A stretch of DNA of 64,000 bases from Asanoa hainanensis. Its GTDB lineage: Bacteria > Actinomycetota > Actinomycetes > Mycobacteriales > Micromonosporaceae. The notes under the pieces were generated by a model. That model was not told where the DNA came from and did not search any database. It saw only the letters and a program-made list of their open reading frames with translations. The translations under genes and the position numbers were made by a program. The stretch is taken from contig NZ_FZPH01000008.1 in the NCBI RefSeq assembly GCF_900188485.1, positions 248,001-312,000 of the forward strand, in the 5' to 3' direction. Shown here piece after piece: positions 1 through 8,441 of the stretch. The first letter of the stretch is position 1, and each line of letters begins with the position of its first letter.

Positions 1-39
1 CGCACCGAAACCGGCGCCGCCGCCTCCGGCGCGAGTCCC

Positions 40-1317
40 GTGCGAAAGACCGCGGCCACGTCGAACCGAGTTGTCGCGACCGCCCGGATCGAGCCGGTTT
101 CCGCGTCCGGCGACCGGACCAGCTCCGGGCGTAAGACGGTGGTCGCCGCTCAGGCCGGGTCCGGGCGCAAGGCGGCCAAGGCCGGCCCGACCACCAAGAA
201 GGCGAGTCCGGCCAGGGCGACGCCCGCGAAGAAGGCCGCGGCGAAAGCCGCGCCGGCCGAGCGGGCCAACGGTCGGAAAGCGGTCGCCAAGAAGGCCGCG
301 GCCAAGGCGGCGCCCCCGGCCGACGAGGCGGCTGCCGCGAAGGCCACGGTGAAGAAGGCCCCCGCCGGTAAGAAGGCGGCCGGAGCCACGGCGAAGAGCA
401 CGGCCAAGGCCGCTGCGAAGACCACGGCCAAGGCGGCGCCCGCGAAGGCCGCCGCGAAGAAGGCGGCTGCCAAGAAGGCCGCTCCGGCGAAGGCCGCCAA
501 GAAGGCCGCGCCGGCGAAGAAGGCGGCCACGAAGGCCGGAAAGGCCGCGCCGGCGAAGCAGACGGCTCGAGCTGGCGGTCCCGTGGACGGGACGGCGACT
601 GCGCGCGCCGACTCGGCCGCCGCCGGCACGCGGAAGAGCACCAGGCGCGCCGGGTCCGATTCCGGACCGGCCGCGTCGGCGTCGGGTCGCGGTGCTGGTG
701 CGGGGCCAGCCGCGCGCTCGAAGGCAGGGTCCCGGACCCGCGCCACCAGGTCGGAGGTGGGCGCCACGAGCGCGCCAACCGGAGCCGACACCTCGATTCA
801 GACCGGGTCTGCCGACCAGGTCGCGTCGCGGCGGAAGCGTTCCTCCGCCGCGACGACAGCACAAACCGCCGCGGGGGCCGCGGCTGAGGGAGAAGCCATG
901 GTGAAGCCAGCCGACACGAAGACCGCCGCCAGCCGCAAGGCGCCCAAGGGCACTCGGACCGCCGCGGAGACGGAGAAGATCCGTGTGGCGCTCTCGGCCC
1001 GGCGGGATGAGCTGACCATCGAGCACAGCCAGACGCTGACCGAGATCACCGTCTTGCAGCGCGACCGGTTCACGGACTCGGCGGGCGACGACCAGGCCGA
1101 CACCGGCACCAAGACCTTCGAGCGCGAGCAGGAGATCACCCTCGCCAACAGCATCCTCGACCGGATCAGCCAGGTGGAGCGCGCGCTGGAGCGGCTCGAC
1201 GAGGGCGGGTACGGCTGGTGCGAGCGCTGTGGCAACCCGATCCCGGTCGAGCGGCTGGCCGCGTTCCCCTCCGCGACCCTCTGCGTCACCTGCAAGCAGC
1301 TGGAGGAGCGCCGGTAG
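40..1317 (+). CDS. TraR/DksA-family zinc-finger protein with long Lys/Ala-rich N-terminal tail
   Basis: The last ~110 residues form a DksA/TraR-type coiled coil followed by a C4 zinc finger (Cys394, Cys397, Cys415, Cys418, i.e. CxxC-17-CxxC). DksA relatives bind RNA polymerase through the secondary channel. Residues ~25-180 are a low-complexity basic tail rich in Lys-Lys-Ala and Ala-Lys-Pro units, like histone-H1-type DNA-binding tails; residues 180-285 are Ser/Thr/Arg/Ala-rich. The start is uncertain. The frame is open to the left window edge, and GTG at 40 has no clear ribosome site, so the gene may begin upstream. An internal in-frame ATG at 898, preceded by a purine-rich GAGGGAGAAG, would give a tail-less 139 aa DksA-like protein. 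The family call is solid; tail function is inference. Confidence 0.82.
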   Translation: MRKTAATSNRVVATARIEPVSASGDRTSSGRKTVVAAQAGSGRKAAKAGPTTKKASPARATPAKKAAAKAAPAERANGRKAVAKKAAAKAAPPADEAAAAKATVKKAPAGKKAAGATAKSTAKAAAKTTAKAAPAKAAAKKAAAKKAAPAKAAKKAAPAKKAATKAGKAAPAKQTARAGGPVDGTATARADSAAAGTRKSTRRAGSDSGPAASASGRGAGAGPAARSKAGSRTRATRSEVGATSAPTGADTSIQTGSADQVASRRKRSSAATTAQTAAGAAAEGEAMVKPADTKTAASRKAPKGTRTAAETEKIRVALSARRDELTIEHSQTLTEITVLQRDRFTDSAGDDQADTGTKTFEREQEITLANSILDRISQVERALERLDEGGYGWCERCGNPIPVERLAAFPSATLCVTCKQLEERR

Positions 1318-1343
1318 GGCCGGCGTCCGCTCCTTCGCGTAGA

Positions 1344-1386
1344 GTTGCCCGGCCGGGCCGTGTCACCCGCGGCCCGACCGGGCAAC
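1344..1386. terminator. Strong hairpin between the dksA-like gene and lspA
   Basis: A 9 bp arm (1344-1352) pairs with 1378-1386. After one mismatch a 7 bp arm (1354-1360) pairs with 1370-1376, leaving a 9 nt loop. There is no U tract, which is common for actinobacterial terminators. It lies 27 bp after the upstream stop codon. A TAGAGT (1340-1345) that could be a -10 box for lspA overlaps its left edge. Confidence 0.5.
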
Positions 1387-1462
1387 CACGTTTGCACCAG
1401 GAGCCCGGCGAACCCAGCCGACGAGGAAGCAGGCCGAGCTGAACGCCGCCGAAGAGGGACAG

Positions 1463-2065
1463 ATGACCGCGACCACGCCCGCGGACGAGACCCCGGCGCC
1501 GCCGAAGCGCGCCCGGGCCGCAGCCGTCTGGACGCTGGTGGGCGTCGCCGCCCTCATCATCCTGATCGACCAGCTCACCAAGCACTTCGCCCTCGAAGAG
1601 CTCACCGGCCGCGGCCCGGTCCGGATCCTCGGTGGGCTGGTCTACCTCAGCCTCATCCGCAACAGCGGCGCCGCGTTCAGCATGGGCAGCGACTACACCT
1701 GGGTCTTCCCGCTCGTCTCGCTGGCGGTGCTGAGCTGGATCACCTGGATGGCGCTCAAGCTCCGCTCGCTGCCCTGGGCGATAGCCCTCGGCCTGGTCGC
1801 CGGCGGCGCGCTCGGCAACGTCACCGACCGGCTGTTCCGGGCGCCCGGCCCGTTCCTGGGTCACGTGATCGACATGATCAGCCTGTTCGCGCCGTACGGC
1901 GAGAAGTTCGCGGTCTTCAACATCGCCGACAGCGCCCTGACCTGTGGTGTCGTCCTGGCGATCATCCTGGAGTTCAGTGGCCGGCAGCGGGACGGCTCGC
2001 GGATACCCTTCCGCAAGCAGGTGAAGGCCAAGGCCGGCGACGACACGGGGTCGGGCGACAAGTGA
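1463..2065 (+). CDS. lspA: Signal peptidase II (lipoprotein signal peptidase)
   Basis: Membrane aspartic protease that removes the signal peptide from diacylglyceryl-modified prolipoproteins, acting after Lgt (encoded at 47.7 kb). The 200 aa protein has four hydrophobic segments (about 21-37, 60-76, 80-98, 105-120, with a fifth near 158-172). The conserved blocks are RNSGAAFS (66-73), GNVTDR (118-123), HVID with catalytic Asp137, and FNIADS with catalytic Asp156. ATG 1463 follows an AAGAGGGACAG ribosome site. The charged tail after residue 173 is longer than in enterobacterial LspA, as is common in actinobacteria. Its stop overlaps the next gene's GTG, so the two are translationally coupled, the usual lspA-rlu arrangement. 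Confidence 0.96.
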   Translation: MTATTPADETPAPPKRARAAAVWTLVGVAALIILIDQLTKHFALEELTGRGPVRILGGLVYLSLIRNSGAAFSMGSDYTWVFPLVSLAVLSWITWMALKLRSLPWAIALGLVAGGALGNVTDRLFRAPGPFLGHVIDMISLFAPYGEKFAVFNIADSALTCGVVLAIILEFSGRQRDGSRIPFRKQVKAKAGDDTGSGDK

Positions 2066-2985
2066 CCTCCCGTGCGTTGCCGGTGCCGGACGGGCTCGAC
2101 GGCATGCGGCTCGACCAGGCGATCTCCCGGCTCTTCGGCCTGTCCCGCACCGCCGCCGCGGCGATCGTGGAGGCCGGTGACGCGGTCGTCGACGGCACGC
2201 CGCGACCCAAGTCCGACAAGGTCGCCGCGGGCGCCTGGCTCGAGGTGCGACTGCCGGAGCCGGAGTCCGCGCTGACCGAGGTCGTCCCGCAGGCGGTGCC
2301 GGGCCTGAAGGTGGTCTACGCCGACGACGACATCGTGGTGGTCGACAAGCCGGTCGGCGTCGCCGCCCACCCGAGCCCCGGCTGGACCGGGCCCACCGTG
2401 GTCGGCGGCCTGGCCGCGATCGGCCACCGGATCTCCACGAGCGGCGCCGCCGAACGGCAGGGCGTCGTGCACCGACTCGACGTCGGCACGAGCGGCCTGA
2501 TGGTGGTGGCGAAGAGCGAGCGCGCGTACACCGGACTCAAGCGGGCGTTCAAGGTCCGCGAGGTCGAGAAGCGGTACAGCGCCGTCGTCCAGGGCCACCT
2601 CGATCCGTTGCGCGGGACCATCGACGCGCCGATCGACCGGCACCCGCACCACGACTACCGGTGGGCGGTGGTCTCCGGCGGCAAGCCGAGCATCACCCAC
2701 TACGACACGCTGGAAGCGTTCCCGGCCGCCAGCCTGATCGACGTGCGCCTGGAGACGGGGCGCACGCACCAGATCCGGGTGCACTTCTCGGCGTTGCGGC
2801 ACCCGTGCGTCGGCGACCTGACCTACGGCGCCGACCCGACGCTGTCCGCCCGGCTCGGGCTGAGCCGGCAGTGGCTGCACGCCCGGGCGCTCTCCTTCGT
2901 CCACCCGGGCACGGGCGACGAAGTGTTCTTCGAGAGCAGCTACCCTGACGACCTGCAGCGCGCGCTGGACATCCTGCGCGACTGA
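2062..2985 (+). CDS. RluA-family 23S rRNA pseudouridine synthase (RluD-like)
   Basis: Converts specific uridines in large-subunit rRNA to pseudouridine. An S4 RNA-binding domain (about residues 13-60, starting RLDQAISRL) precedes the RluA catalytic domain. The catalytic signature is [10 protein letters not shown] with Asp140. Downstream are the family blocks GRTHQIRVH and LHARALSF. I start the 307 aa protein at GTG 2062, which overlaps the lspA stop as GTGA. The same frame is open further upstream over lspA, but that extension lacks family similarity. The order lspA-rluD is widespread in bacteria. The exact target uridine cannot be told from sequence. Confidence 0.93.
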   Translation: MTSRALPVPDGLDGMRLDQAISRLFGLSRTAAAAIVEAGDAVVDGTPRPKSDKVAAGAWLEVRLPEPESALTEVVPQAVPGLKVVYADDDIVVVDKPVGVAAHPSPGWTGPTVVGGLAAIGHRISTSGAAERQGVVHRLDVGTSGLMVVAKSERAYTGLKRAFKVREVEKRYSAVVQGHLDPLRGTIDAPIDRHPHHDYRWAVVSGGKPSITHYDTLEAFPAASLIDVRLETGRTHQIRVHFSALRHPCVGDLTYGADPTLSARLGLSRQWLHARALSFVHPGTGDEVFFESSYPDDLQRALDILRD

Positions 2986-3009
2986 GAGCCGAGCCTGGGG
3001 GAGGGGATC

Positions 3010-3945
3010 GTGCGCGTCGACGACCTGCTCCGCCGGATCGACGACGCGGTCGTCCCGCCGCTCGGCCGGCTCCTCGACCGGTTGCGCCGGCCCACCGGCC
3101 ACACCGGCCTGCTGACCGTCGTCTCACTGGTCTCGGTCACCGCGGTCCTGGCGACCGCCGTGTGGGTCGCGGAGCGGCCGCGCGAGGAGGCGCCGACCGG
3201 CGAGGTGGTCCGGGTCGGCGTCCCCGACGGTGTCTCCGTGCCGAGCTACCTGGCGGAGTCCCGGCGCGAGCTCGACGAGCTCTCCGCGAAGGCGTCCGGC
3301 AAGGGCGACCCGTACGCCCTGGTGATGTTCTCCGCCTATCTCGCGCCCGACCGGTTGCCCACCGTCCTCGACGGCGCCCCGGTGTCCGAAGTGTTCACCA
3401 GGGTGCCGCTGCCCGGCATGCAGACCCAGATCGCGCGGATGCCCGTGCACCGGGTGCCCGACGACGTGGTCGCCGGCATGCTGCTGTTCGCGGAGCGCAA
3501 GGAGCGCGAGGCGCACGACTACCAGGACCGCGCCGCCGAGGTCACGGGCACGCCCGACGAGGGCCGACTGCGTGCCGAGTACGAGACGGCGGCCCGGGTG
3601 GCGATCGCCGAGGCGACCGCGTACCGCACGCATTGTTCGTGTGTGTACGCCGCTGTCCTGCGCGCGGCGCCGCCCGACCTGAAACGGCTCGCCGATCGAC
3701 CCGGCGTGCGGGCTGTCGACCCGGCCCCCGAGGTGCGTACTCTGGACCGGGCGGTGTTCCTGCCGCCCCTGCCGGAACCGAACCCGGCGCCGCGCCCGAC
3801 ACCCGTCGGGCCGACCGCCGCACCACCGGAACCAACCGCGCTACCAGCGCCGACGCCGTCGGCCGAACCACCCGGCCCCACACCGGAGCCGCCGAGCACC
3901 GCGCCGACCGAGGCGGTGGCCAGCGGTTCACCGGAGCCGGGGTAA
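3010..3945 (+). CDS. Single-pass membrane protein with proline-rich tail
   Basis: Function not recognised. The 311 aa product has a short cytoplasmic N-terminus, one transmembrane segment (about residues 33-54), and a predicted extracytoplasmic region. That region contains a helical Glu/Arg-rich stretch near 155-190 and a Cys-x-Cys (HCSC) near residue 210. The last ~60 residues are almost entirely Pro/Ala/Thr/Glu and look unstructured, as in cell-wall-spanning linkers. GTG 3010 is preceded by GGGGGAGGGGATC, a strong ribosome site. It lies 24 bp after the pseudouridine synthase and is probably co-transcribed with it. A role in the cell envelope is inference only. Confidence 0.75.
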   Translation: MRVDDLLRRIDDAVVPPLGRLLDRLRRPTGHTGLLTVVSLVSVTAVLATAVWVAERPREEAPTGEVVRVGVPDGVSVPSYLAESRRELDELSAKASGKGDPYALVMFSAYLAPDRLPTVLDGAPVSEVFTRVPLPGMQTQIARMPVHRVPDDVVAGMLLFAERKEREAHDYQDRAAEVTGTPDEGRLRAEYETAARVAIAEATAYRTHCSCVYAAVLRAAPPDLKRLADRPGVRAVDPAPEVRTLDRAVFLPPLPEPNPAPRPTPVGPTAAPPEPTALPAPTPSAEPPGPTPEPPSTAPTEAVASGSPEPG

Positions 3946-4102
3946 TCGTGGAGTGGCCCACATCCGGTGACCGGTCCGGCACGTTGGACCAGTCTGACGG
4001 TGCGCCATGTGCACAGTGGGGATATGCGTGCTGGTGTGGGCCGCATAGGGTTGCGTCGTAGCCGGATCTGTCGAGCGGGCGTACGCGTCGGGAGGGCGAG
4101 GC

Positions 4103-5548
4103 GTGGAGGGCACCGAAACCGGGTGGGGTCGACCGGCTGAGCCGGCCCCACGGTGGCGGGCACTCCTCGACCGTGCGTTGCTCGGCGGACGCACCGGGGA
4201 GAACAGCGAGGTCCGGGAGGCCAGGGTGGCCGCGCCCCGGGCCCCCGTCGACCGCCAGGAGCCGCCGGTCGTGCCGGTCAACGGCTTCCAGGGCCGGGCC
4301 GTCGCGCCGGTCTCGTACCCGCCCGAGCGGCGTTATCCGGCGGAGCGGGAGAGCTACCAGCAGCCGGGCTACCAGCCGGGTTACCGCGAGAGCTATGTGC
4401 CGCCGCAGGAGACCTACGAGCCTGTTCCGGAGAGCTACGCGCCCGCGCCGGTGCCGCGTCCGCCGGCGCAGGACAGCTACGAGCCGACCGCGTACCAGGC
4501 GGGCGGCTACTACGGCGGGTCCGGCACCGACTACTCCTACGGCGCCGGCGCCACCGGATACACCGCCGACCGCTACACCGGCGACCAGTTCGACGGTGGC
4601 GACTACGCCGAGAAATACACGGGTGGCGGATACGAGGGCGGCTACGCGCGCACCGAACCACGCCTGGTCGAGCCGCCGCCCCCGGTCAGCCAGCCCGACC
4701 CGGGCGGGCTCGAGTGGCGCGCTCCCGCGCCGACCGAGACCGAGGTCGACCGCGCGGTCGGCGTGCTGCGCCGCGAGTTCGGCAGCTCCCGGGTGATCGC
4801 GTTCGCCAACCCGAAGGGCGGCGTGCACAAGACCACCGCCACTGTTCTGGCCGCCGCCACCGTCGGCAGCGTGCGCGGGCAGGGCGTGCTGGCCTGGGAC
4901 GACAACGAGCTGCGCGGCACGCTCGGGCTGCGGGCCGGCAGCGCCCGGCACGCGCGCACGATCCGCCACCTCATCACGAACCTGGCCGAGGTCGAGGCCC
5001 AGCACGGCTACGGGCTGACCGAGGCCCTCGACGAGTTCCTGCGGCACGCCTCCGACGGCACGTACGACGTGCTGGCCGGCGAGGAGAGCCCGCGGTTCGC
5101 GCAACGGCTCGACCAATACACGGTGCGGCGGGTGCTCGAGCTGCTCCGGCGTACGCACGACGTGATCTGCGTCGACACCGGCAACAACGTCGAGAGCGCC
5201 AACTGGCAGACGGTCCTGCAGGCGGCCGACCAGCTGGTGATCACCACGGTGCCCCGGGAAGACGCCGCGTTCACCGCCGACTGGATGCTCGACCTGCTAT
5301 ACGACGTCGGCATGGGCGACCTCGCGACCAACGCGGTGACCCTGCTGTCGTGCCCGACGCCGGGCAAGTCACCGATGCTCGACGACCTGGCCGCACACTT
5401 CGCCACGCGTACGCGCGCGGTAGCGGTCGTGCCCTACGACCCGGCGCTGGAGACGGGCTCGTCCATCGAATACCAGCTCCTCCAGCCGGCGACCCGCGAC
5501 GCCTGGCTCAAGGCGGCCAGCGTGATGCTGGAGCCCTTCGCCCGCTGA
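4103..5548 (+). CDS. MinD/ParA-like ATPase with Pro/Tyr/Gly-rich N-terminal region
   Basis: Residues ~205-481 form a MinD/ParA-type P-loop ATPase resembling the actinobacterial proteins linked to ESX-type secretion (EspI-like). The deviant Walker A is KGGVHKTT, with Lys238 and Lys243 present but His242 where the family consensus has Gly. The second acidic motif is VICVDTGNN. Residues 60-195 are disordered and carry repeated Tyr/Pro/Gln and Gly/Tyr units (ESY, PGYQPGY, TGGGYEGGY). Start GTG 4103 follows GGGAGGGCGAG. Two Clp-repeat proteins lie directly downstream, the first 43 bp away, suggesting an operon. The 3' end of this gene is partly duplicated at 6944-7002. ATP-dependent positioning or secretion is a family-based guess. 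Confidence 0.82.
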   Translation: MEGTETGWGRPAEPAPRWRALLDRALLGGRTGENSEVREARVAAPRAPVDRQEPPVVPVNGFQGRAVAPVSYPPERRYPAERESYQQPGYQPGYRESYVPPQETYEPVPESYAPAPVPRPPAQDSYEPTAYQAGGYYGGSGTDYSYGAGATGYTADRYTGDQFDGGDYAEKYTGGGYEGGYARTEPRLVEPPPPVSQPDPGGLEWRAPAPTETEVDRAVGVLRREFGSSRVIAFANPKGGVHKTTATVLAAATVGSVRGQGVLAWDDNELRGTLGLRAGSARHARTIRHLITNLAEVEAQHGYGLTEALDEFLRHASDGTYDVLAGEESPRFAQRLDQYTVRRVLELLRRTHDVICVDTGNNVESANWQTVLQAADQLVITTVPREDAAFTADWMLDLLYDVGMGDLATNAVTLLSCPTPGKSPMLDDLAAHFATRTRAVAVVPYDPALETGSSIEYQLLQPATRDAWLKAASVMLEPFAR

Positions 5549-5591
5549 CCCTGGTGGCGACCGCCCATTACCGTGGGCGCCGGGGGTCGAC

Positions 5592-6767
5592 ATGGCCGGT
5601 TCGCGCTGGGTCGGGGTCGGGTACCAGGTGGCGGAGGTGCTGCGGCGCGCCTACGCCACGGCGGTCGGGCGCGGCTCGCCGGCCGGCACCCTCGACGTGC
5701 TGGCGCAGGCCGTGCGACTGCCCGCGATGCCGGTCCGCTTCTCCGCGGAGCGGCGGCAGGAGCTCGAGCGGGTCGCGATGGGTTCCAACCACCTGCGGCC
5801 CTGGTACGGCCCCGGTGAGGTCGACGTGGTCGCCGAGCCGGACAGCGAGGTCGACCCCTTGCTCCGGGAGATCGAATGGCTGGTCCGGCGGACCGCCGGC
5901 CGGTTGGGGCGCGTCAGCGTGGCGCAGGTCGAACCGTGGTCCGCGCGGCCACGGTGGACACCGGCGACCCGGGTGCTGCTGGGCAACACGCTGGCCGAGG
6001 CCTGGGTCCGGGGCGTCACCTTCGCCGGCCTGAGCCATCTCCTCCTCGCGATGCAGCGGCTGCGGGACTGCGACGGTGCCCGACAGCTAGCCCGCACCGG
6101 GGTGCGTCACTCCACGGGGTTGACCCGGCTCGTCGCCCTCGACGAGGAGTCGGCGCCGTATCCGGACGCGTTCATGGTCGACCTGGAGCCCGCGGCGAAA
6201 CGTCGCGGACCCGTCGCCTGGTTCGCCCGGTTCATGATCGGGCAGAGCCCGATCGACATGCCGCTGGGCGAGGCGAGGGCGGACATCAAGGCCCAGGCGG
6301 TGCGGCTGGACCACGGCGTCGCCGGCGCCGGCCACGCCCTGCTGGCCCTGCTCCGGGCGGACGAGTGCCTCGGGGCGAAGCGGGTGCGGCTGCCGCCACG
6401 GGTGCGGGCCCGCGGCCGCGGAGCGGACCTGCTGCGCGCGGCAGGCATGAACCCCTACCGTCTCGCGGCCAAGCTGTCGGCCTTGCCGCCACTGCCCGAC
6501 CCTGACCCGGGGTCGCTCGCCGCCCAACTCAGGTGGCTGCGCCGAGGCGACCCCTTCCTGTCCGACGAACTGGTGCGTGCGGAGGAACGAGCGGGGGAGA
6601 TCTCGCGGGAGCACGGTCACACCGGCACCGGCACGACGCACTTCCTGCTGGCCCTCCTGGAAGCTCCGTCGACGGGCCCGCTGTTGGCGGCGTGCCGGGT
6701 CGACGGTGCCGCCCTGCGGACGCGAACGAAGGCCGAACTCGGCAGGCTCTCCGGCGCCCGGACATGA
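5592..6767 (+). CDS. Clp-N-repeat protein without ATPase domain (paralogue 1)
   Basis: A 391 aa protein made of about four degenerate repeats resembling the Clp amino-terminal (Clp_N) substrate-recognition fold: near residues 8-45, 120-168 (begins WTPATR), 225-275 and 325-378 (ends in GTTHFLLALLE). There is no AAA+ module, so it cannot be a Clp chaperone by itself. It could bind peptides or protein partners as a free adaptor. The start ATG 5592 follows GGGGGTCG. It is collinear with the gene at 7049-8410 over its whole length: both start with xRWVGVG and share the EPWSxRPxWTPA and IKAQAVRLDHGVAGA blocks. It lies 43 bp after the MinD-like ATPase and is probably co-transcribed. Function unknown. 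Confidence 0.72.
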   Translation: MAGSRWVGVGYQVAEVLRRAYATAVGRGSPAGTLDVLAQAVRLPAMPVRFSAERRQELERVAMGSNHLRPWYGPGEVDVVAEPDSEVDPLLREIEWLVRRTAGRLGRVSVAQVEPWSARPRWTPATRVLLGNTLAEAWVRGVTFAGLSHLLLAMQRLRDCDGARQLARTGVRHSTGLTRLVALDEESAPYPDAFMVDLEPAAKRRGPVAWFARFMIGQSPIDMPLGEARADIKAQAVRLDHGVAGAGHALLALLRADECLGAKRVRLPPRVRARGRGADLLRAAGMNPYRLAAKLSALPPLPDPDPGSLAAQLRWLRRGDPFLSDELVRAEERAGEISREHGHTGTGTTHFLLALLEAPSTGPLLAACRVDGAALRTRTKAELGRLSGART

Positions 6768-6784
6768 TCAATGCTTTAGCGGGG

Positions 6785-6942
6785 GTGTGCCGCGGACCTG
6801 GCAAATGGTGCGGGGGAGGAGTGATCCCCGGGGGCGACGGACGGGGGCACGGCGGACCCGGGAGATGATCCCGATCGAGAAGCGCAGCGGAGTCCCCGGG
6901 AGTGCGGTCGCGCCCACCGCGGACGCGGGAATCGCGGCATTT
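6785..6942 (+). repeat. Dispersed intergenic repeat, copy 1
   Basis: GC-rich element after paralogue 1. It starts GTGTGCCGCGGACCTGGCAA and holds two degenerate ~60 bp subunits, each ending in a CCGCGGACxCGGGA-type motif, then ends CGGCATTT. It aligns with 8442-8604 in the same orientation and, over its first ~88 bp, with 27228-27316 in inverse orientation. No open frame or transposase is associated. Confidence 0.75.
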
Positions 6943-6943
6943 T

Positions 6944-7002
6944 GCTCCAGCACGCGACCCGCGACGCTTGGCTCAAGGCCGCTGGAGGCCTTCGCCCGCT
7001 GA
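6944..7002 (+). pseudogene. Remnant of the 3' end of the MinD-like gene
   Basis: This 59 bp stretch matches the last ~70 bp of the MinD-like gene (about 5480-5550), including ACCCGCGACGC, TGGCTCAAGG and the terminal TTCGCCCGCTGA. It has an 11 bp deletion that breaks the frame and lacks all upstream coding sequence. It sits just before paralogue 2 in the position the intact 3' end holds before paralogue 1, so it marks the boundary of a tandem duplication. Confidence 0.8.
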
Positions 7003-7048
7003 CCGCGGCGGCTGGTGATCACCGTCTACCGTGTGCGGCGGAGGCGGC

Positions 7049-8410
7049 ATGACCAGTGATCGATGGGTCGGTGTCGGCGCCGGGTTGGCGTCGGTGCTGC
7101 GGAGCTCGTACGAGACGGCGATCCTGCGCGGTGGCTCGCCGGCCGACACGATCGACCTGCTCGCGCACGCCGTGGTGCCGGCACCGCCGGCCTACGTTCC
7201 CGAGCGCCTGATGGCCGGGCTGCGGGAGGCCGCGCCGGGCCGCCACGCCGCGACACTGCGGCGCAGCCGGGGTGAGTTCGACCGGACGGTCGCGGTGGGC
7301 CGCCACGACGCCGCGCCGCCCGGCGGTAGCGGCGAGTTCGACCGGACAGTCGCGAGGAGCCGCCGCGGTGCGGCGCGGCGTCGCGGTGGCGGTGAGCTCG
7401 ACCGGACGGTCGGGGTGGGCCGCACCGTCGGTGCCCCGCGGCGAGGTCGCGGTCGCCGCGAGCTGGACCGGGCGGTCGCCGACGCCGAGGTCGACGCGAC
7501 CCTCCGTGAAGCCGAGTGGCAGGTCCGCCGGGTCGCCGGCCTGCCGGCGGTGCCGGTGCGCGAGAGCCAGGTCGAACCGTGGTCGCGGCGGCCGCTGTGG
7601 ACTCCGGCGGCCCGGGCGGTGGTCGCCGGCACGCTGGCCGAGGCCCGAGACCGCGGCGTCGCTTTCGCGGGCCGGAGCCATCTCCTCCTCGCGATGCTGC
7701 GCCTGCCGGATTGCGCCGGTGCCCGCTACCTCGCCCCGGACGCGGCCAGCCGGGCGGCCATGATCGCGGCGGTCGCCGGTGACCCACGCGTCGACCGGAC
7801 GGCGAAGCCCTACCCCGAGCCGGAGGAGATCGGCCTGACCGACGGGCGCGGGTTGCTGGCCCGGCTCGGCCGGGCGATGGCCCGCTTCGTCCGGTTCGAC
7901 CCGCCGCTCGCGGCGGCGACCCACGACATCAAGGCGCAGGCGGTGCGACTGGACCATGGCGTCGCCGGAGCCGTGCACGCGTTGCTCGCCATGCTGCGGA
8001 TGGACGCCGCCATCGCCGCGACCGGGATGCGGCTGCCTCCGCCGATGATCGCCCCCAACCAGGGTGCCGCGCTGCTCCGTGCCGCCGGCGTCGACCCGCA
8101 CGCGCTGGCGGCCGCGCTGGCCGACGCCGCGGCTCCGCCGCATCCGAGCCCGGAGCTCGTCGCCGAACAGGTGAAGAACCTGCGCCGGGGGGACCCCTTC
8201 CTGGCCGACGAACTGGACCAGGCCAGGAAGCGGGCCGGTGAGCTCTCGCTGCGTCACCAACACGAGTCAACAGGGACCACCCACTACTTACTGGCCCTAC
8301 TCGAAGCGAGGTCGGTCGGCCCGGCGCTCGAACGGTGCGGCGTCGACGCGGCGGACCTGTCCGCGCGGACGGAGGCACAGCTCGGCGCGGTGCCGCGCGC
8401 CTGGCAGTAA
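7049..8410 (+). CDS. Clp-N-repeat protein without ATPase domain (paralogue 2)
   Basis: A 453 aa paralogue of the protein at 5592-6767, again with four Clp-N-like repeats and no AAA+ domain. The start ATG 7049 follows CGGAGGCGGC and aligns with the paralogue's start; a GTG at 7031 is in frame but less likely. The main difference is an insertion at about residues 75-148, where a ~22 aa unit with the core GE(F/L)DRTV is repeated about four times with Arg/Gly-rich spacers. The matching region of paralogue 1 is much shorter and has a single GEVDVV. The C-terminal repeat (ESTGTTHYLLALLEA) is the best conserved. It is followed by copy 2 of the dispersed repeat. Function unknown. Confidence 0.72.
   Translation: MTSDRWVGVGAGLASVLRSSYETAILRGGSPADTIDLLAHAVVPAPPAYVPERLMAGLREAAPGRHAATLRRSRGEFDRTVAVGRHDAAPPGGSGEFDRTVARSRRGAARRRGGGELDRTVGVGRTVGAPRRGRGRRELDRAVADAEVDATLREAEWQVRRVAGLPAVPVRESQVEPWSRRPLWTPAARAVVAGTLAEARDRGVAFAGRSHLLLAMLRLPDCAGARYLAPDAASRAAMIAAVAGDPRVDRTAKPYPEPEEIGLTDGRGLLARLGRAMARFVRFDPPLAAATHDIKAQAVRLDHGVAGAVHALLAMLRMDAAIAATGMRLPPPMIAPNQGAALLRAAGVDPHALAAALADAAAPPHPSPELVAEQVKNLRRGDPFLADELDQARKRAGELSLRHQHESTGTTHYLLALLEARSVGPALERCGVDAADLSARTEAQLGAVPRAWQ
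7271..7490 (+). repeat. Intragenic tandem repeat in Clp-repeat paralogue 2
   Basis: About four degenerate units of ~62-66 bp, each beginning near GAG(T/C)T(C/G)GACCGGACGGTC and followed by an Arg/Gly-coding spacer. All units keep the reading frame. The segment is absent or reduced to one unit in the neighbouring paralogue. Confidence 0.7.
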
Positions 8411-8441
8411 GAGCCGTCCATCCTAGGATGCCCTAACGGGT

